A stretch of 60,143 nt of DNA, from the NCBI RefSeq assembly GCF_900111445.1, contig NZ_FOHE01000020.1:1-60143 (forward strand), given 5' to 3'. The stretch's first letter is position 1; every line of letters starts with the position of its first letter. Made by a program: the position numbers and the translations under genes. Positions 50,458 through 60,090 of this stretch are shown here, piece after piece. The stretch comes from Oceanobacillus limi. Its GTDB lineage: Bacteria; Bacillota; Bacilli; Bacillales; Amphibacillaceae. The notes beneath the pieces are model-generated. The model was not told where the DNA came from. It ran no database searches and was given only the letters and a program-made list of their open reading frames with translations.

Positions 50458-50619
50458 ATGCAAAACGAAACCCGGGAATACCGGACGGGACAGGGAGTTC
50501 CAGCAACTGGACAATACCTATGTCAGTCTGGTAAAACGGTACAAATTGCTAAAGGTGAAAGGTTTCCATCATGTCCAGTTAGTGGAAATGAGACGACCTG
50601 GACACATGATGATCGTTAA
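50458..50619 (+). CDS. YjzC-like small protein
   Basis: 53 residues: EYRTGQGVPATGQYLCQSGK then TVQIAKGERFPSCPVSGNET. The RTGQ..P.SG.Y start and the G-E-x-F-P-x-C block match YjzC-family proteins of Bacillus; two cysteines (C22, C39) may bind metal. RBS GGAGGTG. Followed by a strong terminator. Function unknown. Confidence 0.7.
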   Translation: MQNETREYRTGQGVPATGQYLCQSGKTVQIAKGERFPSCPVSGNETTWTHDDR

Positions 50620-50644
50620 ACAAGGGGATTCCCCTTGTTTTTTT
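50618..50644 (+). terminator. terminator of the yjzC-like gene
   Basis: AAACAAGGGG and CCCCTTGTTT with loop ATT, then T-run; it overlaps the stop codon. Confidence 0.9.
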
Positions 50645-50652
50645 ACATACAT

Positions 50653-51162
50653 TTAATTAGCCAATTCCTCAAGAAAGGTTATTCCTATCGCAGAGGAACC
50701 AACCATCTTCCATTTTCCATGCACCTTCTCCATATGATAAATAACTTCTAGGATACGATCCAAAAACTCTTGATTTTCTTCCACCGTATACATCTTTTGC
50801 TTAACATATAAATCAGCCTTCGTTGACGAATCAAAGGTGACTTCCATTTCCTGCGCCTCAATCACTGCTCCAATCTCTTGTATCAGCTGAAATTGACTTC
50901 TTATATTTTCTTCTGTATCTGGATCCATGGATAATGTATTCATATATGTCCCTTCATCCCCAGTTTCCATTGCATCCAACTGTTTTGTATAGACTTCAAT
51001 AATATCTTGTTCATTAACTTCTTTTTCTCCATTTTTTATGTTGGCCTCTGGCACTTCTTCCGCACTCCTGTTATCTTCCACTTCACCGCTTAGCTCTGCA
51101 TCATCCACACAAGCTGATAAAACAGATATGAAACACCCAACTAATACGACTGCACGTTTCAC
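50653..51162 (-). CDS. hypothetical lipoprotein
   Basis: 169 residues. Signal peptide with lipobox LSAC (C18), then an acidic linker (VDDAELSGEVEDNRSAEEVP) and an alpha+beta domain from about 50 that looks NTF2-like (DIIEVYTKQLDAMETGDEGT ... GKWKMVGSSAIG). It would be anchored outside the cytoplasmic membrane. RBS AGGAG. Function unknown. Confidence 0.75.
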   Translation of the reverse strand: MKRAVVLVGCFISVLSACVDDAELSGEVEDNRSAEEVPEANIKNGEKEVNEQDIIEVYTKQLDAMETGDEGTYMNTLSMDPDTEENIRSQFQLIQEIGAVIEAQEMEVTFDSSTKADLYVKQKMYTVEENQEFLDRILEVIYHMEKVHGKWKMVGSSAIGITFLEELAN

Positions 51163-51315
51163 TTTATTCTCCTCCCACCAACCCTTTTATTCAGTAAGCA
51201 AGGACTTGGTTGTATTCATTTCATGATGTAAAGTGAATTTATTTCAACTTTTCCCCACCAATTGTTTTCAATAAGATACTTATGCGAATTAAAAATAAAT
51301 ATGGCTACACAAAAC

Positions 51316-51352
51316 CCCCGCAAAATTAAATAGTATCTAATTTTGCAGGGTA
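51316..51352 (-). terminator. terminator of the DUF4145 gene
   Basis: On the minus strand CCCTGCAAAATTA pairs with TAATTTTGCGGGG (one G-U), then GTTTTGTG. Confidence 0.7.
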
Positions 51353-51381
51353 GTATGGAGAATTATGTTTTTTCTAGCAAC

Positions 51382-52491
51382 CTATTTTTCTGTTATCTGG
51401 TTAAACAGATTTTCTACCGTACCTGTGCCGACATTCTCATATTTTGCTAGAATAACGAGCTCCCTAGGTAATTGACCAACCATCTCAATTTGATCTTGTT
51501 TTAATTGACGTAACAAACTAGGAATTCCTGAAAATTCTTCTGTCGTAAGAGGTACATTGGCTAGTTTTTCTGTAAGGACAATGTGTTTTTCTTTGTAAAA
51601 TAAAAATAGTTCTCCAGGACGTTCTAGGGTTAGCTTTCTACGAAATTTTTCTTCCTCTATGAAAATTTTTAATTCCTCAAACAAATTTTCATCATTACGT
51701 TCCCCAAAACGTTTCACATGATGATGTAGCCCCTCCAATCTACGCGGAAGTTCACTCATGATTCTTGCCTGCTGTTCGGCCCCTAGCCTAATCAGAAACG
51801 TTTCTGATTTTGTAAACCTCTGTGGTAACAAGAATGCATCCCTCAAAAAATGAGGTATGCCTAACTGCTCGCCTTTGTAGCTAATGTTTCGTATCGTTGT
51901 ATAGCCTGGCGCTAGCGTTTCCATCTGACTTTCGTTAGTAATAATATTAATTTCTGTATTATCGTCGACCTGATCGTTTATGGGTTGTTGAACAGATTCC
52001 GTAAGTATTTTTTCTAGGGATTTTAATCGAACTTCTATTTCTGTAATATCATATTGTTTTTCCATCCTTGGCTTGGGATCTTGATATTCAGGTACTTTTA
52101 CATGAACCGGTCCGTATACCTCAACATACCATTTAACAATTTGATAAACAGATTCCCAAGAGATTAGTGCTTCCGAATAACGAAATGAACGTGCGTCATG
52201 TGCTGCTTGATTACCGATTTGTCGAACATGGTGTAATGCATCACGTATTTCTGATTTAATATATCCATGTTTATCAAGTAAATCAATTCTATCCTTTAAG
52301 CTGTTCCACTGCTCCGATGGAATAGCTTCCGCTCGAATCACCTGATCCAAAATATTTTCCACAAAAACTCTAGCATGTGTCAACATCGTCCTCGGACTAG
52401 TAAATATACTAAATTCCAACTCCCTAGCAACTAATGCCAGCTCTTTCGACACGTTTTCTAAAAAACGATAAAAATAAGTATCCATCTTCAT
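51382..52491 (-). CDS. DUF4145 domain protein, orphan
   Basis: 369 residues from ATG 52491 (GAGAGGA upstream). The frame further upstream reads into a solo repeat arm and is rejected. The N-terminal ~120 residues match the DUF4145 domain (PRTMLTHARVFVENILDQVI, LHHVRQIGNQAAHDARSFRY) found at the start of some type I restriction HsdR subunits and in stand-alone proteins. A coiled linker and a second unassigned domain follow (from about 215: LPQRFTKSETFLIRLGAEQQ). No restriction genes are nearby. Function unknown. Confidence 0.72.
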   Translation of the reverse strand: MKMDTYFYRFLENVSKELALVARELEFSIFTSPRTMLTHARVFVENILDQVIRAEAIPSEQWNSLKDRIDLLDKHGYIKSEIRDALHHVRQIGNQAAHDARSFRYSEALISWESVYQIVKWYVEVYGPVHVKVPEYQDPKPRMEKQYDITEIEVRLKSLEKILTESVQQPINDQVDDNTEINIITNESQMETLAPGYTTIRNISYKGEQLGIPHFLRDAFLLPQRFTKSETFLIRLGAEQQARIMSELPRRLEGLHHHVKRFGERNDENLFEELKIFIEEEKFRRKLTLERPGELFLFYKEKHIVLTEKLANVPLTTEEFSGIPSLLRQLKQDQIEMVGQLPRELVILAKYENVGTGTVENLFNQITEK

Positions 52492-52521
52492 GTTGTCCTC
52501 TCCTTTGGTGCTTTCACTAAT

Positions 52522-52540
52522 GGTGCCAGGCACCTGTCGA
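52522..52540 (+). repeat. solo arm of the nested repeat
   Basis: GGTGCCAGGCACCTGTCGA without a second arm, 31 bp upstream of the DUF4145 gene. Confidence 0.85.
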
Positions 52541-52655
52541 TATATGTTGGTCGAAGTAAGTTTAGTATCTATTATTATTCTTATTAATGCGTAAATCCCA
52601 ATGATTCCTCATAAGTTACCTTGAATTGCTAACAACTCATTCTATCATACAAAAA

Positions 52656-52697
52656 GGTGCCAGGCACTTGTCGAGTATTCGACAAGTGCCTGACACC
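52656..52697. repeat. nested palindromic repeat, copy 7
   Basis: GGTGCCAGGCACTTGTCGAG, TAT, TCGACAAGTGCCTGACACC; one G-A change in the right outer arm. Downstream of the SulP stop codon and about 115 bp from the solo arm. Confidence 0.93.
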
Positions 52698-52710
52698 GAT
52701 ACATCAATTA

Positions 52711-54171
52711 TTAATGTCCAGAAGCTTTGGATAATCCACCAATTTTCTTCTTCAAGTGATTACTCTCTTCATTTAATCCGCTATAGGATACACGAATATT
52801 ATTTTGTTCAAATTTTGTCTCTATTTTATCCAATGCACCAACAGCAGAGTCGTCCCATAAATGTGCATTTGAAAGATCAATCTCAACTTCTTTAACAGTA
52901 TCGTTAAAGTTAATTTTATCTAATAAATCATTTACTGAAGCAAAGAATATTTGACCATTAATCTTATAAACTTTTTTCGTACCTTCTAATGCCACAATCT
53001 CATTTACTTTTACTTTAGATATTTTTGCAGCAAAGAAAACTGCACTTAATAGAACGCCTGCTAGAACACCTTTGGACAAATCATGTGTCACCACAACGGT
53101 TAGAACTGTAATAACCATAACTGCGGCATCTGTTCTTGGTAATTTATTCAAATTACGTATTGAGGACCAATCAAAAGTACTGATTGAAACCATAATCATA
53201 ACTCCAGCCAATGCAGCCATTGGAATTTGAACAACAACTCCCCCTAGAACAATTATCAAGAACATAAGAAATATTCCAGCGACTAGCGTTGATAATCTAC
53301 CATTTCCACCTGATTTCACATTAATAACAGACTGTCCGATCATTGCACATCCTGCCATGCCACCGAAAAATCCAGAAACGATATTGGCTATGCCTTGTCC
53401 ACGACTTTCTTTATTTTTATCACTTTCCGTATCTGTCATATCATCTACTATATTAGCTGTTAATAATGACTCTAGTAAGCCTACAATTGCTAGTGATAAT
53501 GAATAAGGAAAAATAATCATCAAAGTTTCCAAATTAAACGGTATTGATGGAATCAAAAAGACTGGTAATTGTTGTGTCAAGTTCCCTAAACTACCAACAG
53601 TCCGCATTTCTAAATTAGCAAAAATAACAATTGCTGTTACGACGATAATAGCAACAAGAGTAGATGGAATTGCTTTTGTAAATCTAGGTAAAATATATAT
53701 AATTGCTAGTGTCAACCCCACCATTACATACATTACCCAGCTTTCACCTATGAAATGTTGAAGTTGAGAGGTAAAGATTAATATTGCTAATGCATTAACA
53801 AATCCTACCATTACCGACCTAGGGACAAACTTCATAATATTTGCCAATTTAAATACTCCAAATATTATTTGTAGAACTCCCGTTAATATCGTTGCCGCAA
53901 GCAAATATTGTAATCCATAATCTGCAACGAGTGTAATCATCACTAATGCCATAGCACCAGTTGCAGCAGAAATCATTCCAGGACGTCCACCAACAAATGC
54001 AATAACTACCGCAATACAAAAAGATGCATAAAGTCCCACCATTGGATCTACTCCAGCGATAATCGAAAATGCAATTGCTTCAGGAATTAAAGCAAGTGCA
54101 ACAACGATACCAGCTAATACATCACCACGTACATTTCCAAACCAATTTTGTTTTAGTTGCTGTATGTTCAT
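52711..54171 (-). CDS. SulP-family anion transporter with STAS domain
   Basis: 486 residues from ATG 54171 (AGAGAGGTG upstream). SLC26/SulP membrane domain with about 12-14 helices ([60 protein letters not shown]) and a C-terminal STAS domain at about 385-486 ([40 protein letters not shown]). Substrate could be sulfate, bicarbonate or another anion; it is 15 kb from the sulfate operon. Confidence 0.9.
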   Translation of the reverse strand: MNIQQLKQNWFGNVRGDVLAGIVVALALIPEAIAFSIIAGVDPMVGLYASFCIAVVIAFVGGRPGMISAATGAMALVMITLVADYGLQYLLAATILTGVLQIIFGVFKLANIMKFVPRSVMVGFVNALAILIFTSQLQHFIGESWVMYVMVGLTLAIIYILPRFTKAIPSTLVAIIVVTAIVIFANLEMRTVGSLGNLTQQLPVFLIPSIPFNLETLMIIFPYSLSLAIVGLLESLLTANIVDDMTDTESDKNKESRGQGIANIVSGFFGGMAGCAMIGQSVINVKSGGNGRLSTLVAGIFLMFLIIVLGGVVVQIPMAALAGVMIMVSISTFDWSSIRNLNKLPRTDAAVMVITVLTVVVTHDLSKGVLAGVLLSAVFFAAKISKVKVNEIVALEGTKKVYKINGQIFFASVNDLLDKINFNDTVKEVEIDLSNAHLWDDSAVGALDKIETKFEQNNIRVSYSGLNEESNHLKKKIGGLSKASGH

Positions 54172-54434
54172 GTTAGCACCTCTCTTATTTTTTTTGAATA
54201 ACGTTAACACTATGTTGACGTTTTTTACCGCTAAGAACAAGAAGAATCATACCATATCCGTATCACAGTTCAAAACGCCATGGAAACGCGATCATTCGAG
54301 ATTTACTTTGAAACTCTTCTATTTTCTTTTATTTTCTATTAAATTGTATAAAAAGCTATAATTTTATATTTACTTATAACTGAGTATAATTGAATCTAAC
54401 TGACCTGATATATTTTTATTGTTTAGCGGTTCTA

Positions 54435-54443
54435 TGGTATGAT
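54435..54443 (+). promoter_or_regulatory. extended -10 promoter of the excisionase-like gene
   Basis: TGGTATGAT is an extended -10 (TGnTATGAT) about 31 bp before the start codon; a weak TTTATT -35 lies 17 bp upstream. Confidence 0.55.
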
Positions 54444-54474
54444 ACAAACATGATAACTATTTGGGGGCGACCTT

Positions 54475-54657
54475 ATGGAAAGAGAGATAATGACGGTTGC
54501 ACAAGTTGCGGAGTACTTGCAGCTAAGTGAAATGACTACATATAAACTTGTTCAGGAAGGGAAAATTCCTGGTTTTAAAATAGGTAGGCATTGGAGAGTA
54601 AAAAAAGAAGATCTAAATGAATTTATTGAACGCTTAAAAAATGGTGAACGGCTTTAG
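54475..54657 (+). CDS. stand-alone excisionase-type helix-turn-helix protein
   Basis: 60 residues: MTVAQVAEYLQLSEMTTYKL then VQEGKIPGFKIGRHWRVKKE and DLNEFIERLKNG. This is the full winged-helix HTH_17 (MerR/excisionase) domain and nothing else. ATG 54475 with GGGGGCGA upstream; ATG 54490 is an alternative. No integrase or phage gene is near, so it is probably a small chromosomal regulator. Confidence 0.8.
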   Translation: MEREIMTVAQVAEYLQLSEMTTYKLVQEGKIPGFKIGRHWRVKKEDLNEFIERLKNGERL

Positions 54658-54666
54658 TCAAAAATA

Positions 54667-54706
54667 ATCCCGTGTTAATTCAAAGAGAATAACACGGGAT
54701 TTTATA
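54667..54706 (+). terminator. terminator of the excisionase-like gene
   Basis: AATCCCGTGTTA and TAACACGGGATT form a perfect 12-bp stem, then TTATAAT. Confidence 0.9.
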
Positions 54707-54802
54707 ATAGAAAGCGTTAACCTTCATTTATTAATATTTTCATCAATTAAACGAGAGTCAATTTCTATTTGAATTTACTAGCAAATAAAGTTATCACTAC
54801 TA

Positions 54803-57800
54803 TTATTTTACAACAAATTTCGTTTGGCTATGTCCTTCTTTAGTCTTAGATACCTGTAATGTCGCTGGAAACATGGTTTTCAGTTCTTGTACATGGGAGA
54901 TAACGCCAATCATACGACCTGATTGTTGTAAATCAACCAACGTATCGATAGATTTGTTTAAAGATTCCTCGTCCAATGAACCAAAACCTTCATCAATAAA
55001 CATTGTGTTGATTGAAATATTACCTTGAAAGCTTTGAATAACATCCGACATTCCAAGGGCTAAACACAATGAGGCATTGAACTTTTCTCCTCCAGAAAGT
55101 GTTTTTACATCACGTGTTTGTCCAGTATAGGCATCATACACATCTAATGCCAGTCCACTTTGTCTTCCGTGAGATTCTTGGCGATCACTACGGATCAGGT
55201 AGTACTGACCGTTGGACAACCGTTTTAACCTTTCATTGGCTGCTTCAATAATCTGTTCCAAATACTCAATTTGTAAATATCTTTCAAAGGATATTTTTTG
55301 CTCGTTCTGTCCCCTGGTAACGTTGTATAGATCAGTAATTGTAGTAAGTTTCTTCTCAAAAATACGAAGCTGTTCCTCGACATCTAAAATCTTTTGTTTT
55401 AATTCAGTGCATTCCTTTAAATATTCTTTTGATAGATTCAACTTATTTAGTGCAATCTCATAGGTTTCTTTTAGTTTTTTCACTTCTTCCTCTATCGCAA
55501 GAACATTAACTCTTGATTTCCCATGTAAGGATTTTCTTAAATCTTCTACTTGCTGTTCTACTAGTGAACGTTTTTCATTAAATTTCTGGATAGAATCTTT
55601 TAGTTTATTACATTCTGCCTCAGCTATTTTAGCTTCTTGATATGCATTTTCAGATTCAAACTCTGCTTCCTCAATCTTTTCTTTAAACTGATTTCTAGCA
55701 AGTTTTAATTTCTCATTCGTCTCTTCTAACTGTTTTACTGCATGAGAGTGATTGGAAGTCGCCTTGGTCTGCTCAAGTTTTGCCTGATCCAGTTGCTTTT
55801 GCGCTTGCTCCCAGGCTTGATCAAGTTTATATTTTTGTTGTTCATTCTTTTGTATTTCTTCCTCTAATTTTGATAACGTTCTATATTCTTCTGGTATATT
55901 ACGTAACCTTTCATCGTACACAGCCTTAGAAGTTTGGTAAGTTGATCGAAGTTCTTGATAGTTAGTATCAAATTCTTCTTTTTGTTTATCCAATTTTTTC
56001 AATTCGTTCTTAATCGTCTCGTACGATTCTTTCTCCCTAACTAATACCTCCCTCATCTCCTGTAATTCTTTCACTTCCTTGTTCAAACGAGTACCTTCTT
56101 CTACCAACTTATTATTTACTTCCACAGCATCCGTAGCTGATATGGAAAAATTAGATAATTCTTCTGTTTTTTCCTTTAGTTGGGAAAGGTTCGCTTCTTG
56201 TTTAGCAGCGGCATTTCGGTAAATATCAGCTTTTTCATCAAGTTCTTTTTTTAATTGCTCTAGTTCATCCTTCGTAACAGAGTTATTATGCTGGGTAGCT
56301 TTATTCGGATGTTCCAAACTACCGCATACTGGACATGCCTTACCGTCATGTAAATGTGTGGCTATTAAACTAGCTTGATTATTCATCCAAAGTTCTTCTG
56401 TAGTTTGATATTGTTCCCTCGACTTCTCATAGGCTGTTTTCTTAAATTCTAAGTCCTTGGTTAATTGTGTTTGGGTTTGTTTAAGGTGAAGGAAATCTTT
56501 TAAAACTTTGGCTTTTTCCCTCATCTCCGTTAGCTGTTGGTGTTTTTCTGGCAGTTGGCTAACGTCTTTATCCATTTGCTTTATTTTTAAGTCTACTTTT
56601 TCTGCTTTTTCTTGTTCTTTATGAAGGGATTCCTTTACAAGCTTCAACTTTTCTTTGGCTTGATTCCCCTTCACTGCTAGTTCTTGCAATTGTCGTTCTC
56701 TAGTAGTGATGTCTTTTACAGTAGGAAGATACTCCTTTAAACGGTCAATTTTTCTCCCGATTTCTTCACGTTCTGCTTTCCTGGACTCTTCTTTCCTATA
56801 TACATTTTCTGTCTTTTCTAACTGTTGATCAGCTTGTATTTTTTCAAATTCAGAATTAGTAAGTGCTTTGGATTTAATTTGCTCATCTTTAGTCCATTCA
56901 ATAACTTGCTTTTCATATACTTCTAGATTACTTGCTCTTTCTGCATCTTCGAATTGTTTTTCTTTTGTACGAAATTCTGGAATACGATCTTGTAATTCTT
57001 TCCGTTGATTTTCTTTTTGATCTAATTCCTGAAACCGTTCATTTAAAACTTTAGCAGATGAGAACTCTTCCTGTTTTCTCTCATGGGACTTGTAAGCTTG
57101 ATCGTATTCATCTTGATCAGCTTCAATCTTCTGTTGATAAAAAACTGCTTCCTGCTCTAAACCTGTTACGACTTGATTCGCGTTATAATGGTCTTCACCC
57201 AATACTTGAAATAATAATGAATCCTCACGATTAGGAAGTGATGCACGAATTTGCTGAATAAGTTGGTCCTTTGATTGTTCTGACTGATCAAATTCTTTCT
57301 CAATCATTTGCTTTTTATTTCGTAAAATTTCATTCATTTCTTTATAGGATTCTGTTTTAAAAAGCCTTCGTAATATGGCTTCTTTATTTTCTGTTTGCGA
57401 AGTTAATAGTTTACGAAATTCACCTTGAGGTAACATAACAATTTGTTTAAATTGATCTTGTGTTAAGCCAATAATAGATTCAACTTTTTTATCAATCTCA
57501 CTGACTATTTGCCGATCAACACAAGGTACTTCTTGTTCACCAATTTTTTCATAAAACTCGTATTTTTCACCTGTTTTGGACTTATTTCCTTGTTTTACAT
57601 GGCCAAGTTGGCGAAGAATCCGGTACATTCGACCACGCAATTCGAACTCTAATTCAATCGATGTATGGGTGTCATCTTCTGCAAAATCGCTCCGAAGCAT
57701 CTTGTGATCCTCTCTATCTGTACCACTTGCGCTTCCATAAAGTGCAAAACAAATCCCGTCAAAAATAGTCGTCTTTCCTGCTCCTGTATTACCAGAGATA

Positions 57801-57895
57801 ACAAACAAATTATTATCATTTAACTCTTTAAAATCAACGGTTTCCGTATTCTTATAAGGACCAAATGCAGTCATTTTTAATTTCAAAGGTTTCAA
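54803..57895 (-). CDS. sbcC: exonuclease SbcCD ATPase subunit SbcC
   Basis: SMC/Rad50-like ATPase that with SbcD cleaves DNA hairpins and palindromes; 1030 residues. Walker A SGNTGAGKTT near 35-43, long coiled coils, the zinc-hook CPVC near 520, ABC signature TLSGGEKF near 933 and Walker B with FIDEGFGSLD. Start TTG 57895, 15 bases after the sbcD stop. SbcCD is relevant here because the window is rich in palindromes, its natural substrates. Confidence 0.95.
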   Translation of the reverse strand: MKPLKLKMTAFGPYKNTETVDFKELNDNNLFVISGNTGAGKTTIFDGICFALYGSASGTDREDHKMLRSDFAEDDTHTSIELEFELRGRMYRILRQLGHVKQGNKSKTGEKYEFYEKIGEQEVPCVDRQIVSEIDKKVESIIGLTQDQFKQIVMLPQGEFRKLLTSQTENKEAILRRLFKTESYKEMNEILRNKKQMIEKEFDQSEQSKDQLIQQIRASLPNREDSLLFQVLGEDHYNANQVVTGLEQEAVFYQQKIEADQDEYDQAYKSHERKQEEFSSAKVLNERFQELDQKENQRKELQDRIPEFRTKEKQFEDAERASNLEVYEKQVIEWTKDEQIKSKALTNSEFEKIQADQQLEKTENVYRKEESRKAEREEIGRKIDRLKEYLPTVKDITTRERQLQELAVKGNQAKEKLKLVKESLHKEQEKAEKVDLKIKQMDKDVSQLPEKHQQLTEMREKAKVLKDFLHLKQTQTQLTKDLEFKKTAYEKSREQYQTTEELWMNNQASLIATHLHDGKACPVCGSLEHPNKATQHNNSVTKDELEQLKKELDEKADIYRNAAAKQEANLSQLKEKTEELSNFSISATDAVEVNNKLVEEGTRLNKEVKELQEMREVLVREKESYETIKNELKKLDKQKEEFDTNYQELRSTYQTSKAVYDERLRNIPEEYRTLSKLEEEIQKNEQQKYKLDQAWEQAQKQLDQAKLEQTKATSNHSHAVKQLEETNEKLKLARNQFKEKIEEAEFESENAYQEAKIAEAECNKLKDSIQKFNEKRSLVEQQVEDLRKSLHGKSRVNVLAIEEEVKKLKETYEIALNKLNLSKEYLKECTELKQKILDVEEQLRIFEKKLTTITDLYNVTRGQNEQKISFERYLQIEYLEQIIEAANERLKRLSNGQYYLIRSDRQESHGRQSGLALDVYDAYTGQTRDVKTLSGGEKFNASLCLALGMSDVIQSFQGNISINTMFIDEGFGSLDEESLNKSIDTLVDLQQSGRMIGVISHVQELKTMFPATLQVSKTKEGHSQTKFVVK

Positions 57896-57910
57896 TTTCC
57901 CATCACTCCC

Positions 57911-59101
57911 CTACTTATTCGTTGTAACTTCTTTTGGATTGGTGCGCCATTCTTTTTCTTCATGAAGTAATTCATCAAAAACTTCTTTTATGATTGCTTC
58001 TGTCTCTTCATTTGCTTCAATTCCTTTTACTTCTTTATAAAAAGCTTTAAACAACTCTAAATCACTCATTTTACTGCGGTTTACAGATTCTGATTCATCC
58101 TCTATATTTGGAGATATCCCATATTTTTTTCGTTCCACATGCATTGCATTGGGGTATACGGATCTAACCTTTTCCATAGGTGATAATACTGGTGCCTCAT
58201 CAGCAAGCCGAACAAATACGTAATCTTCATTTACTGGATGTGTTAATAATTCTTCTAGTGTTGCTTCAACTGTACGAATATCTCTTTTTGGTTTAAATAG
58301 GCGCTTTTCTAAAGCAACGTTTCCTTCACCATCCATATCAACAACATAGAATCCTTTTTTATGATGCTCTTCCGAAATGGAATATTTCAATAAGGAACCC
58401 GAATATTGAATATTATCTTGTAGTACTTTATGAGCCTGATGTAAGTGGCCAAGTGCAGTATAATTAAAAGGAGAAAAATGGTGAGCATCAACGTATTCTG
58501 CCCCACCAATTGAAAGGGGACGTTCAGAGTCACTCGTATTTTCCTCTTCTTCTCCAAAGGGAGTGACAAAAGCATGTCCAATAAATACGTGTCGACTGTT
58601 TGGCTCCATCGAATGTTTAATGGTTTCAACAATTTTTCTCATCGCATCATTATGAGAACGAATTTCCTCATCCTCGAATACGGTACGTACGACACTAGGA
58701 TCGCAATAAGGAATAAGATGAAAATGTACATCACCAAACTCATCATTTAATATAACCGGATCAACATCTTTAGATAAATTACCAATAACATGAAAACCCT
58801 TTTCCTTCATAATTTTACTACCAAAATTTAACCTGCTAGGACTATCATGATTTCCTGCAACAGCCAATACTGGAGTTTCTAATTTCAAAACAATTGTCTC
58901 TAAGATTTCATCTAACAAATGTACAGCTTCTATTGGTGGAACAGCTCTGTCATATAAATCTCCTGCAATAATAACAGCGTCTGGTTTTTCCGTTTCGATT
59001 GCTTGTAAAAATTGATCCAATACAAATTTCTGATCTTCCGTCATGTATACACCTTGTACTAGTTTCCCTAAATGCCAATCAGCAGTATGAAATAGTTTCA
59101 T
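57911..59101 (-). CDS. sbcD: exonuclease SbcCD nuclease subunit SbcD
   Basis: Mre11-like Mn-dependent nuclease, 396 residues from ATG 59101 (AAGGAGGA upstream). Phosphodiesterase motifs: HTADWHLGK (D8, H10), AGDLYDR, AVAGNHDSPSR, FIGHAFVT and LGHLHQAH. C-terminal capping domain follows. First gene of the sbcDC operon. No LexA box is visible upstream. Confidence 0.94.
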   Translation of the reverse strand: MKLFHTADWHLGKLVQGVYMTEDQKFVLDQFLQAIETEKPDAVIIAGDLYDRAVPPIEAVHLLDEILETIVLKLETPVLAVAGNHDSPSRLNFGSKIMKEKGFHVIGNLSKDVDPVILNDEFGDVHFHLIPYCDPSVVRTVFEDEEIRSHNDAMRKIVETIKHSMEPNSRHVFIGHAFVTPFGEEEENTSDSERPLSIGGAEYVDAHHFSPFNYTALGHLHQAHKVLQDNIQYSGSLLKYSISEEHHKKGFYVVDMDGEGNVALEKRLFKPKRDIRTVEATLEELLTHPVNEDYVFVRLADEAPVLSPMEKVRSVYPNAMHVERKKYGISPNIEDESESVNRSKMSDLELFKAFYKEVKGIEANEETEAIIKEVFDELLHEEKEWRTNPKEVTTNK

Positions 59102-59119
59102 AGAAACTTCCTCCTTCAT

Positions 59120-59580
59120 AAAGTAAAGCGTTTCTTACTTCTATTATAATATATTTTTAATCGTTTAGATGTTCCCATAACTATTTTGATTATATTACCA
59201 AATATCATATAGAATGGGTAATTACAGTATTCTGTTCAAGAAGTTATTTATTAGTTTTATATAATCGTTCTTATGTTCTCTATTATACGGGTACATTTTT
59301 ACTCATGCAATTTGACCTTTCTTTGGAAAATTCTATTATTAACGTTTATGTTTACATATATTTGTATTTTCAAAAGTGTAAAAAGAATATAATTAATTAT
59401 TGATACCGTATGTAAGTAAAATAAATCACTTTCACCCTCTTCTAAATTTTTTATCCTGCATATAACTTGCAGCAAGCCCCCCACTTCAAACCTACGAGGT
59501 AAAACCAAGGAGTTTATGTGGGTGATCAACTAATAATATGATACGATATTGGTAGTTAAATAGGACCTAATTGTTACTTA
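59120..59580. other. intergenic region, sbcD to Nudix gene
   Basis: About 480 bp without a credible gene. Very AT-rich, except a GC-richer patch at about 59460-59530 (CTTGCAGCAAGCCCCCCACT, CTACGAGGTAAAACCAAGG) that could be a relic of an element. A 76-codon minus frame here has no ribosome site and a composition unlike a protein. Confidence 0.5.
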
Positions 59581-59603
59581 TTTTTTCGACCGGAGGTTTG
59601 CAA

Positions 59604-60059
59604 ATGAAAAAGGGACTCATTAGAACATTGGCTATTTGTATATTTAAGAACAACAAATTTATTCTAGTGGCTGAAGGATTTGATTCAGTAAAACAGGAAT
59701 TCTTTTACCGGCCAATTGGTGGTGGTGTTGAATTTGGAGAAAGAAGCTCAGAAACAATTATAAGAGAAGTTAAAGAAGAGATAGATGCTGAAATAAATGA
59801 GCTTACGTATTTAGGCACGACTGAAAATATATTTACATTTAATGGAAAAATCGGACATGAGATTGTTATGGTATATGATGCAAGATTCATAGATCCTTCC
59901 TATTATGAGCTAGAATCTTTTCAAGGAATAGAGGACAATGGAATGTCATTTAACGTTTATTGGAAGCCACTAGAAGACTTTCAAACAGGCAAATTAAGAC
60001 TTGTTCCAGAAAACTTACTAAATCTAATTGATAACAGAATTTCATGCAAAAAACCATGA
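59604..60059 (+). CDS. Nudix hydrolase
   Basis: 151 residues from ATG 59604 (GGAGG upstream). Nudix box G40-x5-E46-x7-REVKEE (54-59) is intact for metal and pyrophosphate binding, though the final x-G-U part is changed (IDA). Hydrolyses a nucleoside diphosphate linked to some moiety; substrate unknown. Its stop codon lies inside the rrn terminator palindrome. Confidence 0.88.
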   Translation: MKKGLIRTLAICIFKNNKFILVAEGFDSVKQEFFYRPIGGGVEFGERSSETIIREVKEEIDAEINELTYLGTTENIFTFNGKIGHEIVMVYDARFIDPSYYELESFQGIEDNGMSFNVYWKPLEDFQTGKLRLVPENLLNLIDNRISCKKP

Positions 60060-60082
60060 TACGGAATTCCGTATCATGGTTT
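60051..60082. terminator. bidirectional terminator of the rRNA operon and the Nudix gene
   Basis: AAACCATGATACGG-AATT-CCGTATCATGGTTT, a perfect 32-bp palindrome between the Nudix gene and the convergent rRNA operon. Confidence 0.9.
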
Positions 60083-60090
60083 CTTCAATT

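Noticed and set aside
54475-54657. Excisionase as evidence of a prophage
   Set aside because: Only the HTH domain resembles excisionases; no integrase, attachment-site duplication or phage genes are near.
59299-59529. 76-codon minus-strand frame between sbcD and the Nudix gene
   Set aside because: No ribosome site, no recognisable motif, lies in AT-rich intergenic DNA; likely chance.
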